From Yamagishiella unicocca (lineage: Eukaryota; Chlorophyta; Chlorophyceae; Chlamydomonadales; Volvocaceae), in contig BDSL01000058.1 in the NCBI GenBank assembly GCA_003116995.1, positions 62,001-126,000 of the forward strand: 64,000 bases of DNA, given 5' to 3'. Shown here piece after piece: positions 24,105-41,503 of this stretch. Positions within the stretch are counted from its first letter, which is position 1. Every line of letters starts with the position of its first letter. Under the pieces are notes generated by a model. It saw only the letters and a list, made by a program, of their open reading frames with translations, had not been told where the DNA came from and made no database searches. The position numbers and the translations under genes are program-made.

Positions 24105-25168
24105 GTGGGGGTGGTTGGGGAAAGGGGATAGGCGGGGCGATGTGGGTCGTTGGGAGCTCAGCGGGGCAGAAACCGGGAGGGCAGTAGGTGGGATATGGCT
24201 TAGGTTGGGTAGGGGACTTAGCGGCGAGAGAAGGTGAAGATTGTGCCGGAACACCTCCGGAATGGAGTGCGAGGAAAGAATCGTCAGGTGGTGTCGCTGT
24301 AAGATGGCGAGCAATGCAGGCGCGTTTGTTAGATTAGGCGTGAGCAGTGGGGATGCGGCCCTGAGCGGTCGTAGCACCTTGCGAATGAGTGTCTTGCAGT
24401 AAGGAGGTGGAGCGTGTCGGCGGACTGACACTGCGACTTGCCGAACCATTAGACGTGTCGTCTTGCCTGCGGCTTTCCTTTGAACATGGTAAATGTCAGA
24501 CCTTATTTGTAGGGCGCACATGAGCGCACTACGGCAATCGTGATATTGTCATGCCAATGTGGAGGGTCGAGACCCTTGGTTCCATAGATTGTTTTGTGTT
24601 CAGGTTTTGCCACCTGTGGGCGGCCATTGAGTGTTATATTTACGAATGTTTCAACATTATGAGAGTTACCGACTCCTCGCAATGTGGTGGTTTACGCTGG
24701 TGGAGGTGCGAGAGCCTCGACGCGTGCACGAGAGCAGAGCCAACTCGTACGTGGCTATATCGGCGCATGATTTTTGCAAATATGTTCCTTCTGGGCACCG
24801 CTCCTTACGAAGTGCATGGGGTACGTGGGATCCGTAGTAGGAGCGGAAATGGTTGTATGATTGAGTCCGCTGCCCGTCACCATAACATCGCACTGTCCGC
24901 ACTGCTCCACATTAGACAATTTTAGTTATATGTTGTCGTGATTTACCCAAAGGAGTAAGCCGCTGAGGACTGTCACGCGCACGCCACAATTGCACGCCCG
25001 CAGACCTGCTTAGTCGTCCATAATTGCAGCCAGTGTCGTCCTCGTGACGATTACGATTATTGGCTAGCCTCGAAATATTGCTGATGGCATCTTGAGGAGC
25101 AAAGCGCCCTCTTGAATGGTCCCGTAGGTGGAATGAACTTGCAGCGTCCCCTTTGAGATAGTGCTATC
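24105..25168. other. 3' UTR of SFC1 and promoter of the CemA-like gene
   Basis: TGTAA at 24298-24302 probably ends the carrier transcript. The remainder is comparatively AT-rich; the longest + frame (24551-24925, 124 codons) has no recognisable features and is probably noncoding. Confidence 0.55.
24298..24302 (+). terminator. Candidate TGTAA poly(A) signal for SFC1
   Basis: First TGTAA after the SFC1 stop, at 194 bases, a normal distance for a chlorophycean 3' UTR. Confidence 0.45.
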
Positions 25169-26486
25169 ATGGGGACATCCGGGTTATATTTGCCGAATGC
25201 GCCATTGACTGCATGTCAGCAGAGGACTGGCTGCGGCGTGCTGCAAAGGAGGCGTGTACGCCCTTGCAGAAGAGTATTCTGTCAGGTCAACAGCAACGCA
25301 GGGCCTAGTTCCAGCAGCAATGGAGATGGCCTTTCTGATAAGTTACAGCGCGTCCGCCGGCGGCTTGGGTTGCCGACCGACGGCAGCGCCAACGGCGCAT
25401 CGCAGCCTAAAAGCAGAGGCGAGCTTGGCGTCGGCGAGTGGGGTGCACAGAGCTGGTACGAGGATTGGGATCCCTCGGTGCGCTTCTCGCCGTCGCAAGT
25501 GGATCGCATAGCAGACGAGGGGGTTGCCAACTTCCGCAAGGAGACACGCAATTCCGGACCGCGCGACAAATGGATTACGCCGGTAAGTCAGCCACGTCAT
25601 ACCTACCGTATAATTGACAGCCAGTGCACTATTGGCTGCGGTGGTCTTGCACTAGCCGCTCCGCTTGCGCCGTGCCGCTGACCGCTGGCCACGCATGCAA
25701 ACCCTGCAGCTCCTGGACTGGGATGCCGTGAGGGAGGGACTAGATCCTGACCAGGAGCGGTCGGAACAGATGCTTACCGGGGAGGCGCTCGTCAATAAAG
25801 AGGAATCACAGTTGGCGGTCCGCTATGTTGCTCGACTCATCGGCATCCCGCTCGTAACTGGCTTCGTGATCAGCCGTGCGCTGGCGGACCCCATCCTCAA
25901 TTTCAGCCTACGCAACAACCCCGAAGCTTTCGAGCTGTCGGAGGTACAGAAGGTGGAGGGCGCCCAGGCAGTGCACGTGGAGGAGACCCGCCTGCGGCTC
26001 GACATGGCCATTGGGCGCGCGCCGCCGGTTACGGAGCTGCAGATGTTCGAGCACCTATCCGAATTCGCGGCCGAGGTGCAGGAGGAGGAGCGTCACCACA
26101 ACGAGACCATCCTCATCAACGCCGTCTCCGACTCTGTCTCATTCCTCACCTTTGTTGGCATCCTGTCCCAGCCGACCAAGTCGCGTGAGGCGATGTTCAA
26201 CACAATGGCGCGTCTCTTCTACGGACTTAGCGACATCGCAAAGGCCGTGGGCATCATCCTGGTCGCCGATACGTTGCTTGGGTACCACTCGGAGGAGGGC
26301 TGGCACGGCCTCATTGAGCTTGTGCTCGGGCACTATGGGATCGAACCGAGCGAGGAAGGCGTGGTTATCTTCGTGGGCGTCGTACCAGTCGTGATTGACG
26401 TGTTTTTCAAGTACTGGATTTTCATCGGCCTGAATCGTATCTCGCCCGGGGCCGTCGTAACAATCAAGCAGGTCGACCGGCACTAG
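25169..26486 (+). CDS. CemA-like (DLDG1-type) chloroplast envelope protein
   Basis: Two exons, 25169-25582 and 25710-26486, give 396 residues with an in-frame GTAAGT...CAG intron. The N-terminus (LQRRRVRPCRRVFCQVNSNAG) looks like a chloroplast transit peptide. The C-terminal half matches CemA/PxcA family proteins: RHHNETILINAVSDSVSFLTF, then DTLLGYHSEEGWHGLIELVL, then VIDVFFKYWIFIGLNRISP, which includes the family's ending KYWIF..LNR.SP. CemA is encoded in chlorophyte plastid genomes; this nuclear, transit-peptide-bearing paralogue corresponds to the plant DLDG1 branch, implicated in proton homeostasis at the inner envelope and in photoprotection tuning. Four membrane helices are expected by family; I can see at least three hydrophobic stretches. 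Confidence 0.92.
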
Positions 26487-28061
26487 TGGGGAATTGGAAT
26501 TGCTGGGGGCATGCAAGCCAGAGTCTGCTGGCTGACCCGCGGGCCGGTGGTGGAAAGTTGTTGGATGGCCGCGGCGCGTCGCAGTCGTACTGTTGGGACA
26601 CTAACCTTGAACGCAATTCGGTTGCGCTGTGCTTTGGAAAACACGCAAATCCATACGTGCTTGGCCGAGCGAGGACGCACCGAATGCATGCGGCGAGGTC
26701 ATGCCGGGAGGTAGTAGGGTTACTTGCGTGTTGTTTACTGAAGACTGTGTCATGTAGTTGAGACATGCTTCGGGTGAGATGTCATCATAGGACTTTTGAC
26801 GCTGTCCGCATCGTTTATGATGGAGACAGGGGTTTCAGCATGGAGACGGGTCGGAAAGGAAGTACCGAGGGAAGTGGACGGAGGCAGGCGGCCGTCACCG
26901 AAATTCACACTGGATGTGGATGCTGAGCATTGACGCGCTTCTGCTGCATATGCGGGAGAATGAAGCGGCGGGCGGCGACACTTCGCGGTGTTGTTTCCAA
27001 GGCGCGCTTGGCACTCCTGTCGCCAAGCGCTACGCGTGTCGCAATAGCTAGCTTTGAGACGGACGGAGGCACGATGACCGAGCACTTCGTGCGCTTCCGC
27101 AGCGCCCAGCCACCACAGAATACGTAAACTGGCCCACCTCTGCCAAAATAAAATAAATTGCTTTGCCATCACCGCAGGTCTCTATCCACGTCACCACAGA
27201 AATGCAGGCCTCGAGACGAACATGCCGTACGTTAGGTCCCCAGCATGTTAGACCGGTTACTGCACAAGTTATCCTCACCCCCCAAATTATCAGGACACGC
27301 TTTCATCAGTCCTACCGCCTCGGACATAGTCGCCAGCTCACTTGAACCAATACCACTGTCACGGCCGCTAAACCGCAAGCTTCACAGAGACTATCGCTCG
27401 CCCTCCAGCTCCGCGCAACCACGCACACCGCACTCGCATCAAGGTCGGTCTCCAATCGTGTGAGGCTCCTTGCGTTGGCAGAGTCCGCGTACGACATGCC
27501 GCTCCCCCCCACTACCCGCACCCACCGACGCTGCCACGTCGCTTCAGCCCCTCGTTAGCTACACATGGCTCCTGGCGGTTGCACGCGCGCCCTCCACCTC
27601 CCGCCCTCCGATGGAGCCATGTGCAGCCCTCCGGCATCACGCCCCCACGCCAAAGCGCCGTCCGCGGTGCATTCCGCCGAGGCAGGACATCCCCCGCCTA
27701 CCTCTATCGTCATCGTCCTTGGTTCGTCGGCCGTGGATTCGCGGATTGTTTTTTATAACCCCGCCCACCAGCACGTGAACATGTCGCCCAAGCCCGGCTC
27801 CTCCCTGACGCCGCCACCTCCACGGCCACCTTGTATGCCAGTCCCTTCCCAGGGCCGCTGCCGGCCGCGGGCACCGCTGTAAACACCGCTGTAAACAACC
27901 GCTGTGTGCCGGCTGGCACACAACTCGGGCGTTCAGCGCCAGACAGCCCCGGCACTGAACATGACTGCGCAGCCGCGACGAACTGGCCGGCGTTCCGAGG
28001 CCTGTGGCGGCGCGACGGCTGACAATGATACCGACCGTAGTAGGCCGCCAATCATCGCTGC
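26487..28061. other. Convergent 3' region between CemA-like and DnaJ genes
   Basis: No gene is recognised. It contains one copy of the dispersed 29-bp element (27717-27745). Two TGTAA signals on + at about 27,880-27,895 come late for the CemA-like gene. There is no clear TGTAA on - for the DnaJ gene. Confidence 0.5.
27717..27745 (-). repeat. Dispersed 29-bp element, intergenic copy
   Basis: Reads CCTTGGTTCGTCGGCCGTGG on +, then ATTCGCGGA. Its reverse complement matches 14361-14389 at 27 of 29 bases. It shares GGTTCG and CCGTGGAT with the intronic elements at 29979-30008 and 50264-50293. Confidence 0.75.
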
Positions 28062-31000
28062 TCAATCATCGCCCTCAGCCTCGCCCTCCGCTGCGCCGCC
28101 CTCCTGCTGCGCGCGCTTCTCCACCACTCGCAGCATGGCCTCCTCCATCTGCTTGCGCGCGTCGACCTGGCCGGCCGCCTCGGGCGCACGTGCCTCCATG
28201 AAGATCCCACCTGGGAGCAGCGGGGGACAGGGCGGTGACCGTACCCCGTCAGTGCAGCCGCGTGCATATCCCTGTCGGGAACAACGGTGCCGCGGACGTC
28301 TACGAAGTGACGGTGCGGCGGCGTCCAATCCGGTGTTGTCGAGGCTTGACGCAGAAGCCTGCCCGTGCTGACGGCGCCCTGGCAGCTTCCGAGCTGTGAG
28401 CCGTGTGCAGGTCCCCCGGGCCGCTGGCTGGGGTGCGAGGCCAATATCACCCGTTGCACGCATGTCACGTCCTCGCCCCAGATCGCCGGCGGCGCTCCTC
28501 ACCCCGCCACTCACCAAGGACCTTGAGCGCGTTGGCGCGAGCCTGCAGCTCCACCTTGGACACCGACTCCTCCGTTAGCACGTACTTGCACACCTGGACA
28601 CGAGAAGCGGGCCGAGGCGGGCCGGGGCGGGGTAAAAGGAAGACCCGTGGACAAAAGGAAACCGTTTAGAACCCGGGCCGGGCCGGGGTGCGGCGGGGTG
28701 GGTAACCAGCTGAGACACCACCATGTGTGCTTCAAGTGAGGCTCGGTGCCATTTTAGGGTTGGGTACGCCCACACTCCCGACTGCATTTTTTCCAGCGGG
28801 GCTGTAGGCTTCGACGGGTCTTAACGCTCGCTCTTGCAGTGCCGGGGAAGTCCAAGAGACGCACTTGCCGGCTGCCGTACTGCAGGGAACCCAGGACGAG
28901 CCACGGTGCGCCATCGTAGACTGTATACTGCACAGGCTACCCCGACGCGCTGATTCGCGTGTGAGAAACACTTGCCTCCCGAGTAACAACGACTTCGAAC
29001 AGCCACTTTTGCGCGCACTGCCACATTGGTGGCCCTTGGCTTCGGAGCGGGCGGCGCGGTGCGGCATCCTTATGCCGCGGCGCCAGGCACCACGCAACCG
29101 CCTCCCCTGGCCACCCAACCAACTATCCTGTCCCGTCGCGTAAAACGGTTTTTACAACCCCCCACGCGCCTTCTTCAACGTGTTTTGGATGTCGAGGACG
29201 TTGGCTGCCCACATCGCCTCCAGCATCAGCGGCAGCGCAGCTTCCTCCAGCTTCTGCCGTTCCATCAGCTGCTCAATGCTAGGGCCAGCGGGGGGATTCG
29301 ACGGGCCGGCGCCGGCGGCGCCTTTCGCGGCGGCAGCGCCGTTAGCGGGGGTGGCGGCGGCGTTGCTGCCGGCGGTGTCGGGCTGGCGGGCGGAGGGAAA
29401 AAGGCGGAGTGAGTTCGCCGGGAGCGTAACACTAGGTTGCTCAACCATTTGGGTGTTTGGGCGGTGCAGTGAGTGGTGCCCCGGTTCGGCGAAGTGCGAA
29501 ACTGGGAATGCGAGAGTGTGGGACTGCCCCTAGGCTGCATGCCCCATGGACCCGCCGCGCCTCACCTGAGCAGCCTCGGTGGCGGCGGCGGCACCGGTGG
29601 CTGCTGCGGCTGCCCCGGCGGCTGCCGCCTCAGCGGGCGCTGCTCCCGCCGCTGCAGCCCCTTCCGCAGCCGGCGCCGCCGCGGCGTCCGCCGCCTTGGC
29701 CCCAGCGGGCGGCGCCGCTGCGGCCACTGCTGCCTTGCGCTCCTGGTCCTTCTGCCACGCCTCAATCTTCTGTTGCGCCGCATACACCTTGATAGCCGCG
29801 CTAGCGGCCTGGAACTGCGACCTACGGTTTCGGAGCATGGGGGTTGCAATCCTGAGCCTTGACGAAGCGAAGAAGGCGGACCCAGAGCCCCCCGACGCGT
29901 GTTTCTGGTGCAACCGCGCCCCTCCTTCGCAACCGCCACCCCTGGAGCGCCCTACGCGGCCGCACACCCCCACCTCATGTTTTCGGGCATCCACGGGTCT
30001 CCCTCGAACCCCACCTCATGTTCTCGCCCTGGGCTCGGAACTTGGCGGCCATGCCGCCAAAGAAGCCGCCGGCGTAGATGTCGGCCTGCATGTCGTACAC
30101 CTTGCCGATGGTGTGTAGCATCGTCTCCCCGAACGACGCCGTCACCAGGCGGTCAGCCTCCTCGCGCATGGAGAGCTGCAGGGGCGGGTTTGGGGAGTGG
30201 GCGGGTTTGGGGAGTGGGCGGTGACGGCGGGACGACCCGCAGGTCAGTGATGGACAAGGACCCCCTTCAAATCCCGAAGTAGTCGGCCCGCCCCAATCCC
30301 GGCGCTGCGGCTCCGCACCCACCCACCGCAAAGCCCTCCTCGTCCCCCTCCACGTATCGCTTCAGGATGACCCGCAGGTTGACGCACAGCTTCTGCACCC
30401 GTACGCCGTTCTCCCGGTCCATGTCGCTGCTGCTCAGCTCGCCGCCACTCCTACAAGGCGGGGGCGGGGCGTCGTGGTTGACCCCCCCTGGCGGGTGCTC
30501 AGTGCATCGGGGCCCCTTCCCTCATTAACCCTAGGGAATAACGACCCATACGGGATGCAGGGCGCCGCACCGCACAATGTCGGCCAGCCGTGTGCACATA
30601 AGTCGCAGGGGGCATGCAGGAGGTATGCAGGGGGCATGCAGGGGGGCCAGGCGGCGCAGCGGCTCACCCACCTTGCCGCCATGGCTATGAACAGCTCGCC
30701 CACCAGGTGCTCGAACTGGTCGCTGCCGAACAGCATGTTGAAGAAGGACCCCCCGTCCATGAAGTTGACGGAGTCCAGACCCTCCGTGCCGTGCGCGTCG
30801 TAGCGCTCCCGCAGCTCGTCGTTGCCCAACACCTGCCGCGGCAGGGGGGTGGGGGTGATGGTGGCAGTGGTAATGGCGGTGGCTGTGGTGGCGGTGATGG
30901 TGGCGATGGAGGTGGCGGTGTGGTGGTGGTAGCCGTGGTGGTAGCAGCGGTGGTGGTGGTGGTGGTGGTGGTAGCGGTGGTGGTGGTAGCGGTGGTGGTG

Positions 31001-33503
31001 GTAGCGGTGGTGGTGGTAGCGGTGGTGGTGGTGGTGGTGATGAGGCTGACGGCGGCGGTGCTGAAGGCGGGTACAACACCGACCGACGGGCAAGAGCGAC
31101 AAGCAGCAGATGCCCGCGAACGCGACCGCGGGCGAGGGGAGGAGGGTACACAACCCCGAGAACCTCGCTGCGGACCCGCCGGAGCGACCCACAGCGCGGC
31201 GGCCGTCGCGGCAATCCAGCACACTCCCCACAGCATCCTGCCCACCTTGTTCGATCCGCGGGTTGCCTCCCCACCCCATCTCTCTGACCCCGGTCCCTAC
31301 CCACCTGGTACGCCTGGCCCAGCTTCTGGAACTTCTCGTGGGCGCCCTGGTCGCCTGGGTTCTTATCCGGGTGGTACTTGCGAGCCAGCATGTAGTACTG
31401 CTTCTTGATTTGCTCCGCTGTGGCGTCGCGCGGCACCTGGTGATGCGACAGCGCAGAGCCGCGTGTCGGTCACGTGGTGAGGCAAAGTAACCGATAACCG
31501 CTAACTGATTGGGCTGGTGGGAGGCCTCTTCGGAACGCATCGAAGAACGGAACACTGGGAGTGGGGTGGGGAGCTGCAGCAGCGCGCGGTGGGGGTACGC
31601 CACCCTGCTAGCCCGCCACCCTGCCAACCCGCCGCCCGGCACATCAGGGGTACCCGGTAATGGCGGTCGTTTCGTGGCTGCGTTAATTAAGGTTAGCTAG
31701 GGGGCAGCAAAGGAGTGCGCGCCGGATGGTGTCGTGTCGTAGCCACGCAGAAAGGACGCCGCGTGATTGAGTAAGCGCGCGGTCACCGGGGGCGCCCCCC
31801 CCCTCCGGCTGCTGCTGCTGGAGGGCGTCCGCTCGAAGTGGGGAATGTAGGCGATGAGTGCAGTAAGACTACAACGCAGCTCGTAACATAATTGTATTAT
31901 GTTATACACTTGGTTCAGGATTAGTACCCTTTGTAGGAAAGGGTGCGGGAACCAAGGGCCCCTATGCTCTGGGTGCTCCAACCCAGCCCAGCCCGGCCAA
32001 CCCATCGGCCCACACCCTCGCCTTCCCAGCATCCTCCACGGCGCCCTTCCCGCCTGCACCGGTCGAAATCTGGGTCGGATCCATGTTACGTTTCCGACTG
32101 ACTTGTCAGCCCCTTACCGTGTCTCCACCACATACCCGACCCGCTAGTCAACGCACAGCCGCAGGCAAGTCCCGTAACCCCCCCTTCCCTACTGTTCCCT
32201 CCCAACCTGCAGAATGGCGTAGAAATCGTCCCCACTCTCCGGCCGGTTGCGGGCCCCAGTCCTCCCGCCCCGGCCGCCCTTCGTGTTGGCCGACTCCAGT
32301 GGCACGATCATGTCCTTGGCGACCCACTCCCGCCGCTCCTAGGAGGTGAGGTGGGAAGGGAAGGGTGGGGGCAGAGCGTGGTTGTGCGGAGGGGTGAGGG
32401 GAGCGGAAAGGAGCGTGGGTTTGCAGGGTTGGGGCACGGTGCGATGAGGGAACGAATGCGCCGTGTCGTCTGTCAGTGGCGTCCGCGCCACCCTGCCCCG
32501 ACAAACAGCAGCCGAAAGAGACATAGCCGCCGAAGGTCGACATACGACCTCCGACTTTTAGTTTCCTCAACCAAGTCCTCCAGCATGCATCCCCAAACGT
32601 CCGTTATAAACGGTACCTCTATCGTACATGGGTTTTTATTTCCTTGCAACGCCGGCAATCATTCCTGTATCTACGGTCATGTACTGCAGCTGGTAATGTA
32701 CGGGATAGGTACGCCACGTCTGTGTTTTGCCGCACACGCGCTCCGCCGCTTCGTCTCGCACCCAACGCATCCACTTAAGCATAAGATGATTATCCTGGCG
32801 GAGGCGTCCTTCTTCCTAGGCGAGGAAACGAGGAAATAAGACGACGCAACCCCACCTCCCGAAGTACCCTGAAGGAAATGCAGTGAAGCGCGATGGAAAA
32901 CGGAGGCCACACGACAACCCCAGCCTGCACAAAGCTGTCGTACCTCGTCCCATAGCTTGCCATGGCTTGATTGCACCACTGCTTCGGGCGTGTTGATTAC
33001 GCCGCGCACCATTTGAACTGTGCCTACGCCGACACCAGTGACCGGAAGCACCACCGCCCCGACAACACCTGCAAGATTTTTAACGGGTAAGAGCAAGAGA
33101 GAGATGTGTGGCCAGGGCGGGGACACCTAACGCCAATTCTTGACGGGGGCGTGCGGTCCAGGTACGTGGGAGGTGCAGCCCTTCCGAGTTTGAAGGCGAT
33201 CCGCAACGCGCTACAGCTGATGATGCCGCAAAACCAAGGAGCAGTAATTACTTTCCTCGCCTGCGCACCTGAGGCAAGGCCTTTGGCAAAGCCTGTGACG
33301 CCTTCACGCTGGGCACCAACAATGGGAGCTGCAACGAGCCCGGCAACTCCACCCAGCACTCCTTTAGCGATGCTCTTCATGCCACTTGAAAACCCTGCAC
33401 GCGCGTCCTTCGGCTTCCTCAGCGAGAAGACATCATTGAAATCGACTTGAGGCTCGCCTATGGGGTTGGGTGTCACACCCCCTTCTGCAGTGTGTGGATT
33501 CAT
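28062..33503 (-). CDS. DnaJ / DnaJ-X domain co-chaperone with GV-rich N-terminus
   Basis: Exons on -: 33503-33269, 33068-32944, 32338-32207, 31436-31305, 30832-30672, 30450-30327, 30175-30015, 29821-29566, 29382-29170, 28593-28515, 28210-28062; 588 residues, frame kept throughout. A J-domain spans about residues 157-225 (DDFYAILQVPRDATAEQIKK, HPD at about 186-188), so it should stimulate an Hsp70 ATPase. The DnaJ-X region follows (ADRLVTASFGETMLHTIGKVY ... LPLMLEAMWAANVLDIQNTL ... KVELQARANALKVLG), as in plant ATJ10-like proteins, interrupted by an Ala-rich insert around 410-500. The first 120 residues contain GVLGGVAGLVAAPIVGAQRE and a similar second unit, resembling the lipid-contacting C-terminus of VPS13/ATG2 proteins. 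The intron after exon 9 must start with GC (GCGCGT) to keep frame. It is head-to-head with the MUB gene. Confidence 0.93.
29979..30008 (-). repeat. Dispersed 30-bp element next to a DnaJ 5' splice site
   Basis: On - the element begins TTCGAGGGAGACCCGTGG and ends CCCGAAAAC. It is flanked by direct repeats of CCCCACCTCAT (29968-29978 and 30009-30019 on +). The right-hand repeat contains the real splice donor, so the donor sequence is duplicated around the element. It matches 50264-50293 at 28 of 30 positions. Confidence 0.8.
30850..31045. repeat. GGT trinucleotide-rich run, DnaJ intron
   Basis: About 200 bases of GGT with interspersed GGC/GAT/AGC triplets inside the intron 30833-31304. On the - strand it reads as threonine or histidine runs that are not coding. 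Confidence 0.85.
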
Positions 33504-33888
33504 TTTGATCAAGGGGCTTCTAAACGGTGTAGGGATTGGCAAACCTAAAGAAGCTGCAAGATGCTGTCTTGCTCTGACTATGTCTTACACGCCAAGGTAG
33601 CCAGGCGCCAGAGGAATAACTTAGAGGCACAAACGTTGGATCGCAGGTGCAAGGCAGCTGGGGAATAAATGTTACTAGGAGCTCAACATGCTGCCGCACG
33701 ACGTGTTCGTACTTGCGTCCGGCGATGTCCGCACGGCGTTTCCAAACTTTTACACTTTCTAATCACTGCCATCCAATCGGCATAAGTCTAGCTAGTTTTG
33801 AGGACGTCACTTGCAGTCTTGGTCTGCTGCCTCACATAAAGATGTGGCACTCCTAGGTTTGTCAGGTGCATAAGTCTCTCAAAACACA
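33504..33888. promoter_or_regulatory. Divergent promoter, DnaJ / MUB
   Basis: 385 bases separate the two start codons. No TATA box or known operator is evident. Shared regulation is possible from layout but not shown. Confidence 0.35.
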
Positions 33889-34539
33889 ATGGATGACAGT
33901 GAACCTATCAGCGTTAGGTTCAGACACACCGCTGGAGACCTTGGGCCGTTTACTTTTACAGAAGTATCTAGTGTGCAGGCGCTGAAGGACAAGGTCTTTG
34001 CGGAGTGGCCCAAAGGTGCGGATTGAATGTTTTTTCTCCTTAGCAACGTTCGCGTCAGGCCACATACAGATTATCCTGGGGCGCTTTACCCGCAGATGGC
34101 CTATGGTCAAAGGAGCCACCTGGCCAGTCTGCAGACGTCCGTCTCATTTTGTCTGGAAAATTTCTTGACAGTGCAAAGCAGCTGAAAGGTTTGTTCGGGC
34201 AAGCTGCACAATTCTGCAGTTGCGCATGGCAATGGTTTTTCAGCCGTTGAACCTGTTGAACTGCGCTGCAGAATATAAGAGGGACATGGGAGAGGTTAAG
34301 CCGGATACAGTGGTAACGATGCTAGTACACATTCGGCCACAGCCAGCTCCGACGAAACAACAAGGTGCGTACAGCCAACAGAGAGGGCGCCCTCTGTGTT
34401 GCCACAGCACTGTGTTACTGCAATTAGGACAATCGTTATGGCGCCTGAAAGCATACGTTAAGCCCCCGCGGCTTGGCGCACAGGGACGCAAACGCCGCAG
34501 AAGCAGGAGCAGAAGGGCTGCGGGTGTACAATTTCATGA
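33889..34539 (+). CDS. MUB: Membrane-anchored ubiquitin-fold (MUB) protein
   Basis: Exons 33889-34015, 34096-34188, 34272-34364 and 34484-34539 give 122 residues, the normal MUB length, with every junction in frame. The start MDDSEPISVRFRHTAGDLGP, then VSSVQALKDKVFAEWPK, VRLILSGKFLDSAKQLKEY and DTVVTMLVHIRP, follow the MUB ubiquitin fold. The last exon ends KGCGCTIS with a stop, so the CaaX box is CTIS, which by the X=Ser rule should be farnesylated; the cysteine two residues before it is a likely palmitoylation site. Plant MUBs dock at the plasma membrane and recruit group VI E2 ubiquitin-conjugating enzymes. It is divergent from the DnaJ gene. Confidence 0.9.
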
Positions 34540-35710
34540 GGCTGCTTTTGGACGAGCGGTCGCCGACAGAAGTCTGGGCTGGTCATACGGCTGGTCATAG
34601 GCTGGAGGAAGGCCGAAAGCTCTCCTGAGTACTCGCACTCGTGAGCGGCCCCTTCTGGAGCAAGTGGCCATTCATATGTTGTGGCGGCCAGGATACTCAT
34701 CACAGCTGCTGCTGAAGCATGGTATGTGCATTTGGCGCGGGTGCGGGTTGCGGGTTGTGAAGGCGCCGCCCGCACTGCCGCGCGAGCGGCGTGAATACAC
34801 AAGACAGGACAGAGTAATAGTGAAGAAGGGTTGCGGAGCCCGCCCCATGAGGTGGTTCCAAAGCCGCTTTGAAGTACCGGGCAGGAATGCGCGCGGGTAG
34901 AAGCGCGTGGATAGCGCGCATGTAGGTTCAAGGGCAGGATTTTGTGTCTGGGATACTGTTTACACATGGCGGGGCCTAGTCGATGGTGCTGGGCACCGAG
35001 TTACCCTTCTACACACGGTGTTCGCATGAGTCCAATGGGTTAACAGTAGGACGGCATGGGTCCCCGTTCATTAACATTGGTGCTGTCGCCGGCTGTTGGT
35101 ACTGGCGACAGTCGAAGCTGGACAGGATTTAGTAAGGTGGCCAGCTGCGGCGTGTGACCCGGCAGCCGTGTGCTGTACTTGGGAGGGGGAGAGGGGCCCG
35201 GCTAGGCCGTGCAAGTTAACCTCCAGCCGTGTGCTGTGTTTGGGAGAAGCACGGACGGACGGTCCGTGGCGTCTGTTCCTGCAACAACGTTTCTAGAGCT
35301 TAACGATTGCTTGATTATTCTCCTATATATCTTTGCTTGCTTGCTTGTTTGTATTGCGTGGTCAAATGTAGCGGGTAGGGCCAGAAGCGAAGCAAACTGG
35401 GGAAATCACAGGAGCCTGGCTTAAGGTGCTTGTTTAAACCAAATTTTTGATAGCTTTTGGCGTATCGTTTCTCAGTCGTGCAAGTTGCCCAAAAATGCAG
35501 CGAATGCACGGCATGGTCGGCACACCAGCCGACAAAAACCTCCTACGATTACAATGGAATTCCATGCTACCATCACATTTTTTCTTACTATCGTCGTGAG
35601 ATCATTTCCTTAGCTGCCTGCTGCATACCTTACGGCACGTGTGCTGATTGTTCGGCTCTCGGCGCCGACGCGTCGGTGCTCTTAGGGTAGCAGCTAGCAG
35701 AGAGAGGGCC
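34540..35710. other. Intergenic, MUB 3' side and DiT2 promoter side
   Basis: No gene recognised. A TATATAT at about 35,323 is a weak TATA candidate nearly 390 bases before the DiT2 ATG. A short direct repeat (CCAGCCGTGTGCTGT / GGCAGCCGTGTGCTGT) lies near 35,160-35,240. Confidence 0.45.

Positions 35711-41503
<5,793 letters not shown>

Noticed and set aside
24551..24925. 124-codon + frame after SFC1
   Set aside because: Composition and lack of any motif suggest chance openness; it lies past a plausible poly(A) signal with no promoter or splice evidence.
30434..31642. 402-codon frame on the - strand through the GGT repeat
   Set aside because: It joins two real DnaJ exons through an intron full of triplet repeat; splice sites on both sides and the J-domain alignment exclude the repeat part.
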